63,411 nt of DNA from the NCBI GenBank assembly GCA_020344055.1, contig CP070813.1, positions 359,936 through 423,346 on the forward strand, in the 5' to 3' direction. The stretch's first letter is position 1. Every line of letters begins with the position of its first letter. Below are positions 50,554 to 59,985 of the stretch, in pieces. The DNA comes from Candidatus Zixiibacteriota bacterium. GTDB taxonomy: Bacteria; Zixibacteria; MSB-5A5; UBA10806. The position numbers were made by a program, and so were the translations under genes. The notes beneath the pieces were generated by a model. That model was not told the DNA's origin. It ran no database searches and saw nothing but the letters and a program-made list of their open reading frames with translations.

Positions 50554-51102
50554 ATGGAAAAAATTAAAAGACCGGCTATTTTTCTGGATCGCGATGGTGT
50601 GCTGATCGTGGAGCGAGATTTTTTAGTAGATCCCGATGATGTAGAGTTCTATCCCGAAACAATAGAGGCGCTGGCCGCTGTAAAGAACGATTACATGAAA
50701 ATCGTAATTTCCAATCAGTCCGGAATCGCAAGAGGCTATTTTTCATCCGAGGATGTCGAAAGAGTCAATTCTGAAATATCCCGGATGCTCGGCGACAAAG
50801 GGATTTTCATCGATGCCTGGTTTTTTTGCCCTCATGGTCCCGGGGACGGATGTTCCTGCAGGAAACCTCGCCCCGGCATGATATTGGAAGCCGCCGAGAG
50901 ATTAAACATCGATCTGGAAAAAAGCTGGATAATTGGAGATAAATCGTCGGATATCGAAGCCGGTAAAGCCTCCGGTATAAAAACGATAATGGTGAATACG
51001 GGATATGGGGGATCCGAACCGGGGGCTTCAAAGGTCGATCCCCATTACACCGCTTCCAATATCGGCGATGCCATCGAATATATAAACAGGAGCTCGACTT
51101 GA
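50554..51102 (+). CDS. gmhB: D-glycero-D-manno-heptose-1,7-bisphosphate 7-phosphatase (GmhB-like HAD)
   Basis: This 182-residue HAD-family phosphatase has nucleophile motif IFLDRDGVLIVE, the SNQSGIARGYFS motif, a zinc site CPHGPGDGCSCRKP and the metal motif GDKSSDIEAGKASG. The zinc loop is characteristic of GmhB and related histidinol phosphatases. The enzyme makes a heptose-1-phosphate for GDP- or ADP-heptose. Other heptose genes are absent here, so the product may be used in this polysaccharide or in LPS core. The stop overlaps the TTG start of the SDR gene. Confidence 0.86.
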   Translation: MEKIKRPAIFLDRDGVLIVERDFLVDPDDVEFYPETIEALAAVKNDYMKIVISNQSGIARGYFSSEDVERVNSEISRMLGDKGIFIDAWFFCPHGPGDGCSCRKPRPGMILEAAERLNIDLEKSWIIGDKSSDIEAGKASGIKTIMVNTGYGGSEPGASKVDPHYTASNIGDAIEYINRSST

Positions 51103-52064
51103 AAAAGAATATGCTTATAACCGGCGGTGCCGGATTCGTGGGTTCGTTTCTTTCCGAAGAACTCTTGAAAAGAGGATACTCCGTATGCGCAATCGATAAT
51201 CTTTCCACCGGGAAGCTGGAAAATATCGCGCATCTGAGAGAAAATCCTGATTTCGAACTGGTGATCGGCAACATTATGAATACGGACCTGATGGATGATC
51301 TCGTGGCCCGATCGGAAACAGTGTTCCATCTTGCCGCCGCCGTCGGAGTCAGGCTTATAATAGAGAGGCCGGTGGAAACCATCGAAACCAATATCCTGGG
51401 AACGGAGATAATTTATAAGCTCGTTAACAAGCATAAAAAGAAGGTAATCATAACCTCCACCTCCGAAATATACGGGAAGAACAATGAAATTCCCTTCAAA
51501 GAGACCGCCGATTCGGTCTACGGCCCCACCACCAAGTCCCGATGGAGCTACGCCTGCAGCAAGGCCATCGACGAATTCCTGGGATTCGCCTATCATCACG
51601 AGAAAAAGCTGCCCCTGGTTATCGTGCGATTATTCAATACCATCGGACCGCGCCAGACCGGCACCTACGGCATGGTGGTGCCGACCTTCGTACAGCAGGC
51701 CCTTCTGAGACATCCCATCACCGTCTTCGGAGATGGAGAGCAGACCAGATGTTTCGCCAACGTCAAGGACGTAACCTGGGCCGTGGCCGAGCTCGCCGAA
51801 ACGCCCGAAGCCCTGGGCCAGGTCTTCAACATCGGAACCACCGAAATGATATCTATCGGGGACCTGGCGGCTCTGGTCAAAAGACTGTGCAACTCCGAGT
51901 CCGAGATTGTAAATATGGCTTACGATAAAGCCTATGAAACCGGTTTCGAGGATATGCAGCAACGAAAACCGGATATCTCCAAAATACAAAAATTGATCGG
52001 GTACAAGCCGAAGATAAACCTTGAAAAAACAATAGAGGAAATTATAGAATATTTCAAGCAATGA
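51099..52064 (+). CDS. NAD-dependent sugar-nucleotide epimerase/dehydratase (extended SDR)
   Basis: This 321-residue extended short-chain dehydrogenase has the NAD-binding ITGGAGFVGSFLSE, the catalytic Ser in ITSTSEIYG and the YxxxK pair in SYACSKAIDEF. RLFNTIGPRQTGTYGMVVP is typical of UDP-glucuronate decarboxylases and 4-epimerases. The exact reaction is not clear. The start is TTG at 51099, overlapping gmhB by four bases, and the end overlaps the next gene by four bases. Confidence 0.85.
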   Translation: MKKNMLITGGAGFVGSFLSEELLKRGYSVCAIDNLSTGKLENIAHLRENPDFELVIGNIMNTDLMDDLVARSETVFHLAAAVGVRLIIERPVETIETNILGTEIIYKLVNKHKKKVIITSTSEIYGKNNEIPFKETADSVYGPTTKSRWSYACSKAIDEFLGFAYHHEKKLPLVIVRLFNTIGPRQTGTYGMVVPTFVQQALLRHPITVFGDGEQTRCFANVKDVTWAVAELAETPEALGQVFNIGTTEMISIGDLAALVKRLCNSESEIVNMAYDKAYETGFEDMQQRKPDISKIQKLIGYKPKINLEKTIEEIIEYFKQ

Positions 52065-54331
52065 ATATCTATTATGCCGGATCGTTTTTCGTTGCCTTTG
52101 CCTCGGTATTGGCGCTGATACCGTTTGTTAAGAGATGGTCGTTGAAAGTCGGTTTCCTGGATCTGCCGGCCGGGGTAAAGGATCATAAAAATCCTACTCC
52201 TCTGGGAGGAGGCCTGGCCGTATTTATCGGATCGGTGGTTCTGGTAAATATTCTGCTGATCGCGCTCGGTTTTAAATACTCTCCATCCGCAGTCGGGCTG
52301 ATTGCCGGCTCCGTCATAATCTTATTGATAGGCGTATATGATGACTTTAATCAGATGAGCGCTTTCGATAAACTCCTGGGGCAGCTTGTCTGCGTCTTTG
52401 TTTTTTTGTTTTTTGCCGAAAGACACCCGCCCATTCTCTCCCTGCAGGCGTACTATCTGCTGTCGGCGGTATGGATCCTCGGGATAATGAACGCTATAAA
52501 TTATATCGATAACCTGGATGGGCTTTGCGGAGGCGTATCTCTCACGGTCGCGCTCGGTTTCGGTATTCTGTTTATAATTAAGGGGATGCCGATCTTCGCC
52601 ATAATTAGCTTCGCGCTGGCGGGGGGAGCCCTTGGCTTTTTAAAATATAACCTGTCCCCGGCATCGATTTTTCTCGGGGACGGCGGCAGTCTGCTTTTCG
52701 GATTCGCCCTGGCCTGTCTCGGGATCGTCCATTTTAGCACCTCCAAATCAATTACCGTCGCGTTGTCTCCCATTCTGATAATGGCGTTCCCGGTTTTCGA
52801 TATGACCCTGGTCACCATAACCCGTCTGAATAAGGGGCGAAAAGTATACGTGGCCAGCAAGGACCATGCCTGGGATATGATCAGGATTTTGGGATTTTCA
52901 AAGGAAACCACGGTATATATAATTCTGGCAATTAACCTCACTCTCGTAGCGTCGGGAGTGGTTATATTTTTTATGGGAGAATCTCCTCTGCAGGTATTTC
53001 TTGTATTCGCCTTCGGTTTGTTGCTCGCGTTCGTGGGAGTACAACTATACCGGAATTTTCTTTACCTCAGGGAAAGCATAGAGACCGTCTTTGTCGATCT
53101 GGTGGCGGTGAATCTGTCTTTTATAATATATTTCGCCATTAAATATCATAGCGGATTGTTTGGATATTATCCTCCTGTTTCTTTGGAGGCGCTTGTAATT
53201 CCACTGGCCTGGATAAACGTCTTCTGGGTGGTTCTTTGTTCCGCGGTCGGTTTGTACGATATCTATTTCGAGCGCCCTTTCAAACGGCAACTTAGCTCGC
53301 TTCTTAAGGGTGTGGCCGTCGGTCTGGTTATATTTCTGATTGCCAATTACAATCCCCGGCAGGGAATGCAGATTTCTATTACCTCTATCGGTCTGTTCCT
53401 CTTAATCCTGCTGTTGCTCAACGCCCTTTTCAGGCGATTGATTTTCTCGGTTTTTAAGAAAAGATACTTTGCCGCCCGAAAATCTTTAAAGGCCCTTGTC
53501 ATATGCCCCGACGGCGCCACGCCCGATTATTCCTCCATTGAGCCGCTTAAAAGATATTATAATATTACGGGGTATCTCGGCAACGCCGGATATGAAGGCC
53601 TGGATAAAATCGGCGAAATGGATGATCTGACCGAAATCCTTCGCAATAGAAGAATCGCGAGAGTAATTGTCGACTACGGGGATGGAAATTACAGTGACAT
53701 AGCGAATCTCTTTTCCTCGGCCTATTACATGGAGACCTTGTTTCTCGTAAATGATAGATCGGCGGCAAACAAAAGAGGATTCAGGATCTTGCGGACTATT
53801 TTTAATAATAACTACGTCATTTCCATTAAACACAGAGCGTTGTTCTCCGCCATTCTAAAAAGGCTTGCGGATTTTGTGCTTGCCGGCGCGGCTCTTATTT
53901 TAACTTTCCCGTACCCGATTTATAAAATCCTGAAAGCTCGCCTCAAAAAGGTAAAACCGATATCCGAAATCCAGATCGTGACTCTCGGCGAAAAAGAGGG
54001 AAAAATCAAAATAGATCCTTCCCTCTCCCGATCGCCCTTTAATCGTAGCTTCTGGGCTTTGCTCTCGGTAGTAAAGGGGGATCTGTGCCTGTACGGAACT
54101 ACCATAACGACCATGGAGGAATATAAGTCGAATTTAAACAGCATCCCCGGATACTGGAGGAAATTTCTGGCTAAGCCCGGATTATTCGGTCCCGGCTATT
54201 CCGGAAAAACGCCCCTGGAAAGGTTCAAACTCGATCTGGCATACATGGAAAAAACATCAACATGGGGAGATTTCTGGATGATTGTCAAATCGCTGGTCGG
54301 GATTTCTCCTGTCAAAACAGAGGAATTATAG
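52061..54331 (+). CDS. Fusion of WecA/MraY-type phosphoglycosyltransferase with a degenerate WbaP-like domain
   Basis: This 756-residue inner-membrane protein has two parts. Residues 1-330 form a polytopic sugar-1-phosphate transferase of the WecA/MraY group. It has [13 protein letters not shown], the Asp pair in GVYDDFNQ (94-95), NYIDNLDGL (148-155), FLGDGG around Asp207, and [14 protein letters not shown] where a HIHH motif is usual. Residues 345-465 hold about four helices and 470-590 a Rossmann-like segment. Residues 595-750 look like the catalytic region of WbaP/ExoY transferases ([66 protein letters not shown]). However, the usual LDELPQ with the catalytic Asp-Glu is replaced by FNRSFW near 660-665. 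The first half probably starts glycan synthesis on undecaprenyl phosphate, and the second half is probably inactive. Confidence 0.85.
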   Translation: MNIYYAGSFFVAFASVLALIPFVKRWSLKVGFLDLPAGVKDHKNPTPLGGGLAVFIGSVVLVNILLIALGFKYSPSAVGLIAGSVIILLIGVYDDFNQMSAFDKLLGQLVCVFVFLFFAERHPPILSLQAYYLLSAVWILGIMNAINYIDNLDGLCGGVSLTVALGFGILFIIKGMPIFAIISFALAGGALGFLKYNLSPASIFLGDGGSLLFGFALACLGIVHFSTSKSITVALSPILIMAFPVFDMTLVTITRLNKGRKVYVASKDHAWDMIRILGFSKETTVYIILAINLTLVASGVVIFFMGESPLQVFLVFAFGLLLAFVGVQLYRNFLYLRESIETVFVDLVAVNLSFIIYFAIKYHSGLFGYYPPVSLEALVIPLAWINVFWVVLCSAVGLYDIYFERPFKRQLSSLLKGVAVGLVIFLIANYNPRQGMQISITSIGLFLLILLLLNALFRRLIFSVFKKRYFAARKSLKALVICPDGATPDYSSIEPLKRYYNITGYLGNAGYEGLDKIGEMDDLTEILRNRRIARVIVDYGDGNYSDIANLFSSAYYMETLFLVNDRSAANKRGFRILRTIFNNNYVISIKHRALFSAILKRLADFVLAGAALILTFPYPIYKILKARLKKVKPISEIQIVTLGEKEGKIKIDPSLSRSPFNRSFWALLSVVKGDLCLYGTTITTMEEYKSNLNSIPGYWRKFLAKPGLFGPGYSGKTPLERFKLDLAYMEKTSTWGDFWMIVKSLVGISPVKTEEL

Positions 54332-54332
54332 A

Positions 54333-55607
54333 ATGCTCGATTTGAAGTTTATAAGATCGAATCCCGATACCGTCAAACTGGCCGCCAGGAATAAAGGCGA
54401 GAAAGTAGATATCGATAAGATACTGGAGTTGGATAAAAAACGCCGCGACATAATCGGCGAGGTTGAAAAACTCAAATCCGAAAGAAACGTCGCCACGGCC
54501 GAAATCGCCAGGTTGAAAAAGGAAGGCAAGGACGCCTCCGGCCTTATTGCGGAAATGAAAAAGCTGAGCGACAGGATATCCGGGCTCGACGATGAACTGC
54601 GGGAAACCGAAACGGAAATCAATGAAAAGTTACTGTGGGTGCCGAATATTCCGCATGAATCGGTGCCCGTGGGGAAAACCGATGACGATAATGTGGAAAT
54701 AAGAAAATGGGGGGAGTTGAAATCCTTCGATTTCAAGGTCAGGCCTCACTGGGAAATAGGCGAGATGATCGGGGGATTGGATATTCCCCACGGCGCCGGC
54801 GTGAGCGGATCGGGATTTTATTTTTTGGCGGGACCGCTGGCCGGGCTGGAACGGGCCCTTATCAATTTCATGCTGGATCTGCATACCCGGGAACACGGAT
54901 ACTCCGAGGCCTGCATCCCTTACCTGGTGGGGGAGAGCGCCATGCGGGGTACGGGCCAGATACCCAAGCTCAAAGAGGATATGTATCAGATCGAAGGCGA
55001 TGGACTTTATCTCATCCCCACCGCGGAGGTTTCCCTGACCAATATTAATGCCGGGGAGATACTGCCCCCCGGTTCCCTGCCGAAAAAAATCTGCGCCTTC
55101 TCTCCCTGTTTCCGTCGTGAAGCCGGCTCCTACGGCAAAGAAACCCGCGGAATCGTTCGAGTGCACCAGTTTCATAAAGTCGAGATGGTAAAGATAGTCG
55201 AGCCCGAAACCTCTTACAACGAACTCGAATCTCTTCTTGAAAACGCTGAAAGAGTCTTGCAGTCGCTCGATTTGCCGTATAGGGTCCGCGTGTTGTGCAC
55301 CGGAGACCTCTCCTTTGCGGCGGCCAAGTGCTACGATATCGAAGTCTACGCTCCCGGAATGGATTCCTGGCTGGAGGTATCCTCATGCTCCAATTTCGAG
55401 GATTTCCAGGCCCGCCGGATGAACCTCAGGTACCGGCCGGATAAAGGAGCCAAACCCATTTTCCCGCATACCCTGAATGGATCGGGGGTGGCCCTGCCGA
55501 GAACAGTCGCCGCCATCCTCGAAAATTGCCAGACAAAAGACGGGCAGGTTGTAATTCCTGAAACCCTGCGTCCCTATATGGGGGGAATGGATAGAATCGG
55601 GAAATAA
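54333..55607 (+). CDS. serS: Seryl-tRNA synthetase
   Basis: This 424-residue class II enzyme has an N-terminal coiled-coil arm (about 30-100) that binds the long arm of tRNA-Ser. The catalytic core contains [12 protein letters not shown], motif 2 [22 protein letters not shown] and motif 3 [20 protein letters not shown] chose the ATG at 54333, one base after the previous stop, with AGGA before it. The frame is open 51 bases further upstream only inside the previous gene. Length is normal. Confidence 0.97.
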   Translation: MLDLKFIRSNPDTVKLAARNKGEKVDIDKILELDKKRRDIIGEVEKLKSERNVATAEIARLKKEGKDASGLIAEMKKLSDRISGLDDELRETETEINEKLLWVPNIPHESVPVGKTDDDNVEIRKWGELKSFDFKVRPHWEIGEMIGGLDIPHGAGVSGSGFYFLAGPLAGLERALINFMLDLHTREHGYSEACIPYLVGESAMRGTGQIPKLKEDMYQIEGDGLYLIPTAEVSLTNINAGEILPPGSLPKKICAFSPCFRREAGSYGKETRGIVRVHQFHKVEMVKIVEPETSYNELESLLENAERVLQSLDLPYRVRVLCTGDLSFAAAKCYDIEVYAPGMDSWLEVSSCSNFEDFQARRMNLRYRPDKGAKPIFPHTLNGSGVALPRTVAAILENCQTKDGQVVIPETLRPYMGGMDRIGK

Positions 55608-55610
55608 ACT

Positions 55611-56849
55611 TTGAATCTATTCAGCCGCAAATATCGGGGATCGTCTTATCTGGGATATTCCGCCTTCTTCAAAGGCTTTCTTATCTTCGGTATGATCGTG
55701 GTGGTCGGGATTTTTATTTATTTCAGTCAGACTATAGTATCCGGCCTGAGGGCCGACGCCGCCCGGGTATCCCAGGCCTCCGCCCGGCTCATTCAATACG
55801 GCGCCAGCGAAGCCACCGATCCGGCAGTGATCGATTTCATTTTCGAAAATATCATCACCAAGGTCAACTTCCCCATCGTCGTCACCGATAGAAACGGCTC
55901 TCCCGTGGCCTGGACGGTGGATATCGATCCGTCCGATACCACCTCGGAATCACGGGAAAAGTTAAATAAATTGGTGCGGGAATACGATAGCCAGAATCAG
56001 CCCATAGAGATAACCTCTGAAAATGAAATTATCAACGTCCTTCATTACGGCGATTCCAATCTCATCCGGCTGCTCCAGTTGATTCCGGTCATCGAAATAT
56101 CGGTGGTCGGATTTTTCATTCTGATCGCCTTTATCGGATTCAGGCATATTCAGCTTTCGGAACAGCGTTCCATCTGGGTCGGAATGGCCAAGGAAACCGC
56201 TCACCAGCTCGGCACCCCGCTTTCTTCCCTGATAGGATGGGTGGAGCTTCTCAGACTCAAATACGAAGAAGGGAAAATGAATTTCCCCTCCGAAAACTCC
56301 GAGACCGATTTTGATGATGTCTCCGCCAGGATGCTGGGAGATCTGAAAAGGCTGGACCGCATCGCTACCCGCTTCGGACAGATCGGTTCTATTCCGGAGC
56401 TCGAGGAAAATAACCTGAATGGTGTTGTCTCGGAGGTGGTATCTTATTTCAAATCCCGGATCCCTTCTCGCGGCATCTCCATTTTTGAAAAATATGGCGA
56501 AATCCCGCCTGTGAAAATAAATACCGAATTGATCGGCTGGGTAATAGAAAATCTCATTAAAAATTCCATGGAATCCACCAGTCCCAGAGCCGGCATAATA
56601 AGTATAAAAACCGAATACGATCCCGGGCACAAAATCGCGCTGATCACGGTTGAGGATAACGGAAAAGGTATCCCTCCTTCCAGGCAGAAGAAGATATTCG
56701 CGCCCGGATTTACCACCAAGAAAAGAGGATGGGGGCTGGGATTAACTCTTGCCAAAAGAATAGTGGAGGAATATCATAAAGGCAAGATTAAATTGAAATA
56801 CTCCGATCCGGGCATCAGGACGGCGTTCGGAATCGAATTGCCGACGTAA
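55611..56849 (+). CDS. Sensor histidine kinase, PorY-like
   Basis: This 412-residue kinase starts with TTG three bases after serS. It has two membrane helices (about 23-40 and 153-176) enclosing a periplasmic sensor of about 110 residues. The dimerisation helix carries phospho-acceptor His198 (WVGMAKETAHQLGTPLSSLIGW). The ATPase domain has the N box ENLIKNSMES, G1 VEDNGKGIPP and GFTTKKRGWGLGLTLAKRI. The response regulator directly downstream is PorX-like, so this is probably its partner. In Porphyromonas PorY and PorX genes are not adjacent. Confidence 0.84.
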   Translation: MNLFSRKYRGSSYLGYSAFFKGFLIFGMIVVVGIFIYFSQTIVSGLRADAARVSQASARLIQYGASEATDPAVIDFIFENIITKVNFPIVVTDRNGSPVAWTVDIDPSDTTSESREKLNKLVREYDSQNQPIEITSENEIINVLHYGDSNLIRLLQLIPVIEISVVGFFILIAFIGFRHIQLSEQRSIWVGMAKETAHQLGTPLSSLIGWVELLRLKYEEGKMNFPSENSETDFDDVSARMLGDLKRLDRIATRFGQIGSIPELEENNLNGVVSEVVSYFKSRIPSRGISIFEKYGEIPPVKINTELIGWVIENLIKNSMESTSPRAGIISIKTEYDPGHKIALITVEDNGKGIPPSRQKKIFAPGFTTKKRGWGLGLTLAKRIVEEYHKGKIKLKYSDPGIRTAFGIELPT

Positions 56850-56851
56850 TT

Positions 56852-58411
56852 ATGCAGAGCGAAACTGAAAAAACGATACTCTGGGTCGATGACGAGATCG
56901 ACCTTCTGTCCGCGCACCTGATTTACTTGCGGGAACGCGGCTACAGGGTGATGGAAGCCGCCAACGGCGATGACGCCATAGAGATGGTTAAAAATGAGAC
57001 CATCGATCTTGTTCTGCTGGATGAAATGATGCCCGGACGCGACGGTCTCTCCACTCTGGAAGGCATCAAAGACCTTAATCCGCTCCTACCCGTGATAATG
57101 GTAACCAAATCCGAGGAAGAGCATCTCATGGATGAGGCCATCGGGAAAAAAATCGACGATTATCTTACCAAACCGGTGAACCTGAGCCAGATCCTCTCCG
57201 CCATTAAGAAGATTCTCGATAAACAGCGTCTGACGGAAAGCGCCCTTACCCGCGAATTTGTAATGGAGTTTTCGAAAATTACTCAGAAATTATCCGCTCC
57301 CCTCGATTGGAAAGACTGGATAGATATTCATGTCAAGCTTTCCACCATCGATCTCGAACTGGAGAGTTTCCGCGACGTGGGGCTCAAACAATCGTTTAAA
57401 GATCTGAAAAAACAGAGCGCCTCCGAATTCGGAAGATATATTATCCGCAGCTATCCGACATGGATCCAGGATCAAACCGGCCCCCCGTTTTCGGTCGATG
57501 TTGTGAACGACCATGTCGTGCCCCTGCTTAAAAAAGGAATCCAGACCTTTTTCATCGTAATCGACTGTATGAGACTCGATCAATGGCTCATGATCGAACC
57601 CGTACTGGCGGAGTATTTTAATATCAGGAAGAATTATTATTATTCCATACTCCCCACCGCTACGCCGTTTTCCAGAAACGCCATTTTCGCGGGCGAATTT
57701 CCCGATGAGGTTTCCAGGCTGAATCCCGATCTCTGGAGCAGATCCAGTAGCGAGGCCAGCAGAAACCGTCATGAAAGACAGCTTCTGGATAGGAATCTGG
57801 CCCTCAAGGGCTTAAAACTCAAATCCGAGCCCAAATATGTCAAGGTCCTTGATATCGAGGAAGGGCAAAATGTCGCCAAAAAGATAAAATCCTACTCGTC
57901 CGTGCCTTTGCTGTCCATTGTATATAACTTCGTCGACAAAATGATTCACGGTCGCAGTGAATCGGAAATTTTGCAGGAGATTGCCCCCAATGAGGCCGCT
58001 TTCAGATCCCTGGTGAAATCCTGGTTTGAATATTCTCATCTGCTCGATATGCTGATTACACTTTCAAGCTGGGATTGCGCGGTCGTCATAACCACCGACC
58101 ACGGATCGGTGATCGGGACTAGGGGCGCCATCGCCCACGGTAAAAGGGATACCTCTACCAACCTGCGCTATAAATACGGGGACAACCTCAACTGCGATCC
58201 CAAACAGGCCTGGCTTGTCAAAGACCCCAAATCCCTGCATCTCCCGGTATGGGGATTGGGAACCACATATATTATCGCGCTCGAGGATTACTACTTCGTA
58301 TACCCCACCAACTATTCGGAATATAAAAGGCATTATCTTAACAGCTTTCAGCATGGGGGCATATCTCCCGACGAGATGATCCTGCCCGTCGCTGTCCTGC
58401 GTCCCAAATAA
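56852..58411 (+). CDS. porX: PorX-like response regulator with PglZ (alkaline-phosphatase-like) domain
   Basis: This 519-residue protein has a receiver domain (about 5-125) with the acidic pair in WVDDE and phospho-acceptor Asp57 in LLDEMMPGRDG. A helical linker follows, then a PglZ domain (about 205-519). In the PglZ domain FIVIDCMRLDQW has metal-binding Asp residues, LPTATPFSRNAIF places a Thr at 271, and ITTDHGSVIG has the Asp-His metal pair. T271 is also the number of the active-site Thr known from Porphyromonas PorX. PorX regulates type IX secretion and hydrolyses short oligonucleotides. The kinase gene ends two bases upstream. The T9SS cargo at 6760 is consistent with the system being active in this organism. 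Confidence 0.9.
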   Translation: MQSETEKTILWVDDEIDLLSAHLIYLRERGYRVMEAANGDDAIEMVKNETIDLVLLDEMMPGRDGLSTLEGIKDLNPLLPVIMVTKSEEEHLMDEAIGKKIDDYLTKPVNLSQILSAIKKILDKQRLTESALTREFVMEFSKITQKLSAPLDWKDWIDIHVKLSTIDLELESFRDVGLKQSFKDLKKQSASEFGRYIIRSYPTWIQDQTGPPFSVDVVNDHVVPLLKKGIQTFFIVIDCMRLDQWLMIEPVLAEYFNIRKNYYYSILPTATPFSRNAIFAGEFPDEVSRLNPDLWSRSSSEASRNRHERQLLDRNLALKGLKLKSEPKYVKVLDIEEGQNVAKKIKSYSSVPLLSIVYNFVDKMIHGRSESEILQEIAPNEAAFRSLVKSWFEYSHLLDMLITLSSWDCAVVITTDHGSVIGTRGAIAHGKRDTSTNLRYKYGDNLNCDPKQAWLVKDPKSLHLPVWGLGTTYIIALEDYYFVYPTNYSEYKRHYLNSFQHGGISPDEMILPVAVLRPK

Positions 58412-58454
58412 AATTATCAAAAACGGCATCTTTTGCAAAATAACCAGAAGCGTT

Positions 58455-58895
58455 ATGTCCAATATCTTATTGACCGAAACAAAATCGACCGGTGAAACCG
58501 AGCGCCTCGGATTTGAACTTGCGAAATCGCTTAATCCCGATGATGTTGTGGCGCTTTACGGTGAGCTGGGCTCCGGGAAAACCTGCTTTGTCAAAGGTGT
58601 CGCGCGGGGATTGAGTCTTTCCAATCCCGTAAAAAGCCCTTCTTTCAGCATTATTAATGAATATCCCGGTAAGATCCCGCTCTTTCATATCGATTTCTAC
58701 AGGCTGGAAAAATCGGCCGAAATCGAGGATATCGGGTGGATGGAATATCTTGATTCGGGGGGGATAGTCATTATAGAATGGGCCGAACGGGTCAAAAATA
58801 TGTTGCCGTCAAAGCGGATCGATGTTTATTTTAAAATTCTTGGCAATGCTACCAGACGAGTGGAGATTATTGCTGTTGATGGTTCTGGGAATTGA
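58455..58895 (+). CDS. tsaE: tRNA threonylcarbamoyladenosine biosynthesis ATPase TsaE
   Basis: This 146-residue P-loop protein has Walker A GELGSGKTCFVKG, SPSFSIINEYPG and FHIDFYRLE, all standard for TsaE. It works with TsaB and TsaD in making t6A37 in ANN-decoding tRNAs. The 3' end overlaps tsaB by 17 bases. tsaD and tsaC are not in the window. Confidence 0.93.
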   Translation: MSNILLTETKSTGETERLGFELAKSLNPDDVVALYGELGSGKTCFVKGVARGLSLSNPVKSPSFSIINEYPGKIPLFHIDFYRLEKSAEIEDIGWMEYLDSGGIVIIEWAERVKNMLPSKRIDVYFKILGNATRRVEIIAVDGSGN

Positions 58896-59538
58896 AACTT
58901 CTGATGATTTCGTCGGAGTCGGTCTGGCCGACGAGACGGGGATACTCACCTCCAGGGCGTCCGCCCCCGAGTTGAGGAATAAAAACCTGTTGCATGAATT
59001 TACCAAAGATACTCTGGAGTCGGCCGGTAAGAACTTTACGGATATCGAAGGCGTCTCCGTTTCCATGGGACCCGGCTCTTTTACCGGGCTGCGCGTGGGG
59101 CTCGCGGCCGCCAAAGGCATATGCTGGTCGCGCAATATCCCCTTCGCCGGGATCCCGTCCACCGAGGTTATTGCGGAATCGGTTCGCAATTTTGCCGGCA
59201 GATTCCTCGCTGTCAAGGATGCCCGTCGGAATGAGTTCTATTATGGCGCTTTTGAGTGCGATGGCTCGAGATGGGCCAGAATCTTGCCCGATAAAACCGG
59301 CGCCGTCGACGATATCCTCATGCTTGTAGCTGAAGGGTTTAAAGTGGCCGGCCGTCGCAGTCAGATGGAAAAATCGGGAATATTACCTGCGGATATGATA
59401 GAATACAGTCCCCATAATCTCGGCGGAATAGTCGCTCTTCTGGGGCGAAAAAGGCTTGTCGACGGTGAAAATCTGGATGTTGCCTCGGCGGCTCCGGAAT
59501 ATCTCCGTTATCCCAGCGCGGGAAGGTCGGGGAGGTAG
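58879..59538 (+). CDS. tsaB: tRNA threonylcarbamoyladenosine biosynthesis protein TsaB
   Basis: This 219-residue ASKHA-fold protein pairs with TsaD in t6A synthesis. The start MVLGIETSDDFVGVGL matches the usual family beginning, and SMGPGSFTGLRVGLAAAKGI is diagnostic. I chose the ATG at 58879. The same frame contains earlier ATGs (58822, 58846), but they would add residues without family counterpart and lengthen the overlap with tsaE. RimI follows after three bases, a common order. Confidence 0.92.
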   Translation: MVLGIETSDDFVGVGLADETGILTSRASAPELRNKNLLHEFTKDTLESAGKNFTDIEGVSVSMGPGSFTGLRVGLAAAKGICWSRNIPFAGIPSTEVIAESVRNFAGRFLAVKDARRNEFYYGAFECDGSRWARILPDKTGAVDDILMLVAEGFKVAGRRSQMEKSGILPADMIEYSPHNLGGIVALLGRKRLVDGENLDVASAAPEYLRYPSAGRSGR

Positions 59539-59541
59539 CCT

Positions 59542-59985
59542 ATGCCCAATATTACTATTAGGCGAATGGCAAAAGGCGATCTCGAAGTGGTATGCACTAT
59601 AGAGAAAGAGGTCTTTCAGGATCCCTGGAGCCTGAATGCTTTCAAGACCGATCTCTCCAATAGCATGGCCTGGCCCATGGTGGCGGAATTTGAAAATAAA
59701 GTCGTCGGCTATTCCAATATCTATATCGTCGCCGGGGAGGTCCAGATCGGCAACTTCGCCGTCGCCCCCGGATTCCGCAATCGGGGTGTGGGTAAAAAAA
59801 TGATGAATGAAATTTTCCGGAAAGCGGAAGAGAATAATTGCCGTTCGATATTTCTAGAGGTAAGGGAATCCAATAAACCGGCAATGGAGCTATACAAAGC
59901 TTTCGGTTTCATCCCCGCCGGTAAAAGAAAAGACTACTACTCCCATCCCAGAGAAAACGCTATAATAATGATTAAAGATTTGTAA
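59542..59985 (+). CDS. rimI: Ribosomal-protein-alanine N-acetyltransferase
   Basis: This 147-residue GNAT protein has EKEVFQDPWSLNAFKTDLS near the start and the acetyl-CoA loop VAPGFRNRGVGKKMM. LEVRESNKPAMELYKAFGF is specific to RimI-type enzymes, which acetylate the N terminus of ribosomal protein S18. Position after tsaB supports the call. The stop and the accD start share one base (TAATG). Confidence 0.92.
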   Translation: MPNITIRRMAKGDLEVVCTIEKEVFQDPWSLNAFKTDLSNSMAWPMVAEFENKVVGYSNIYIVAGEVQIGNFAVAPGFRNRGVGKKMMNEIFRKAEENNCRSIFLEVRESNKPAMELYKAFGFIPAGKRKDYYSHPRENAIIMIKDL

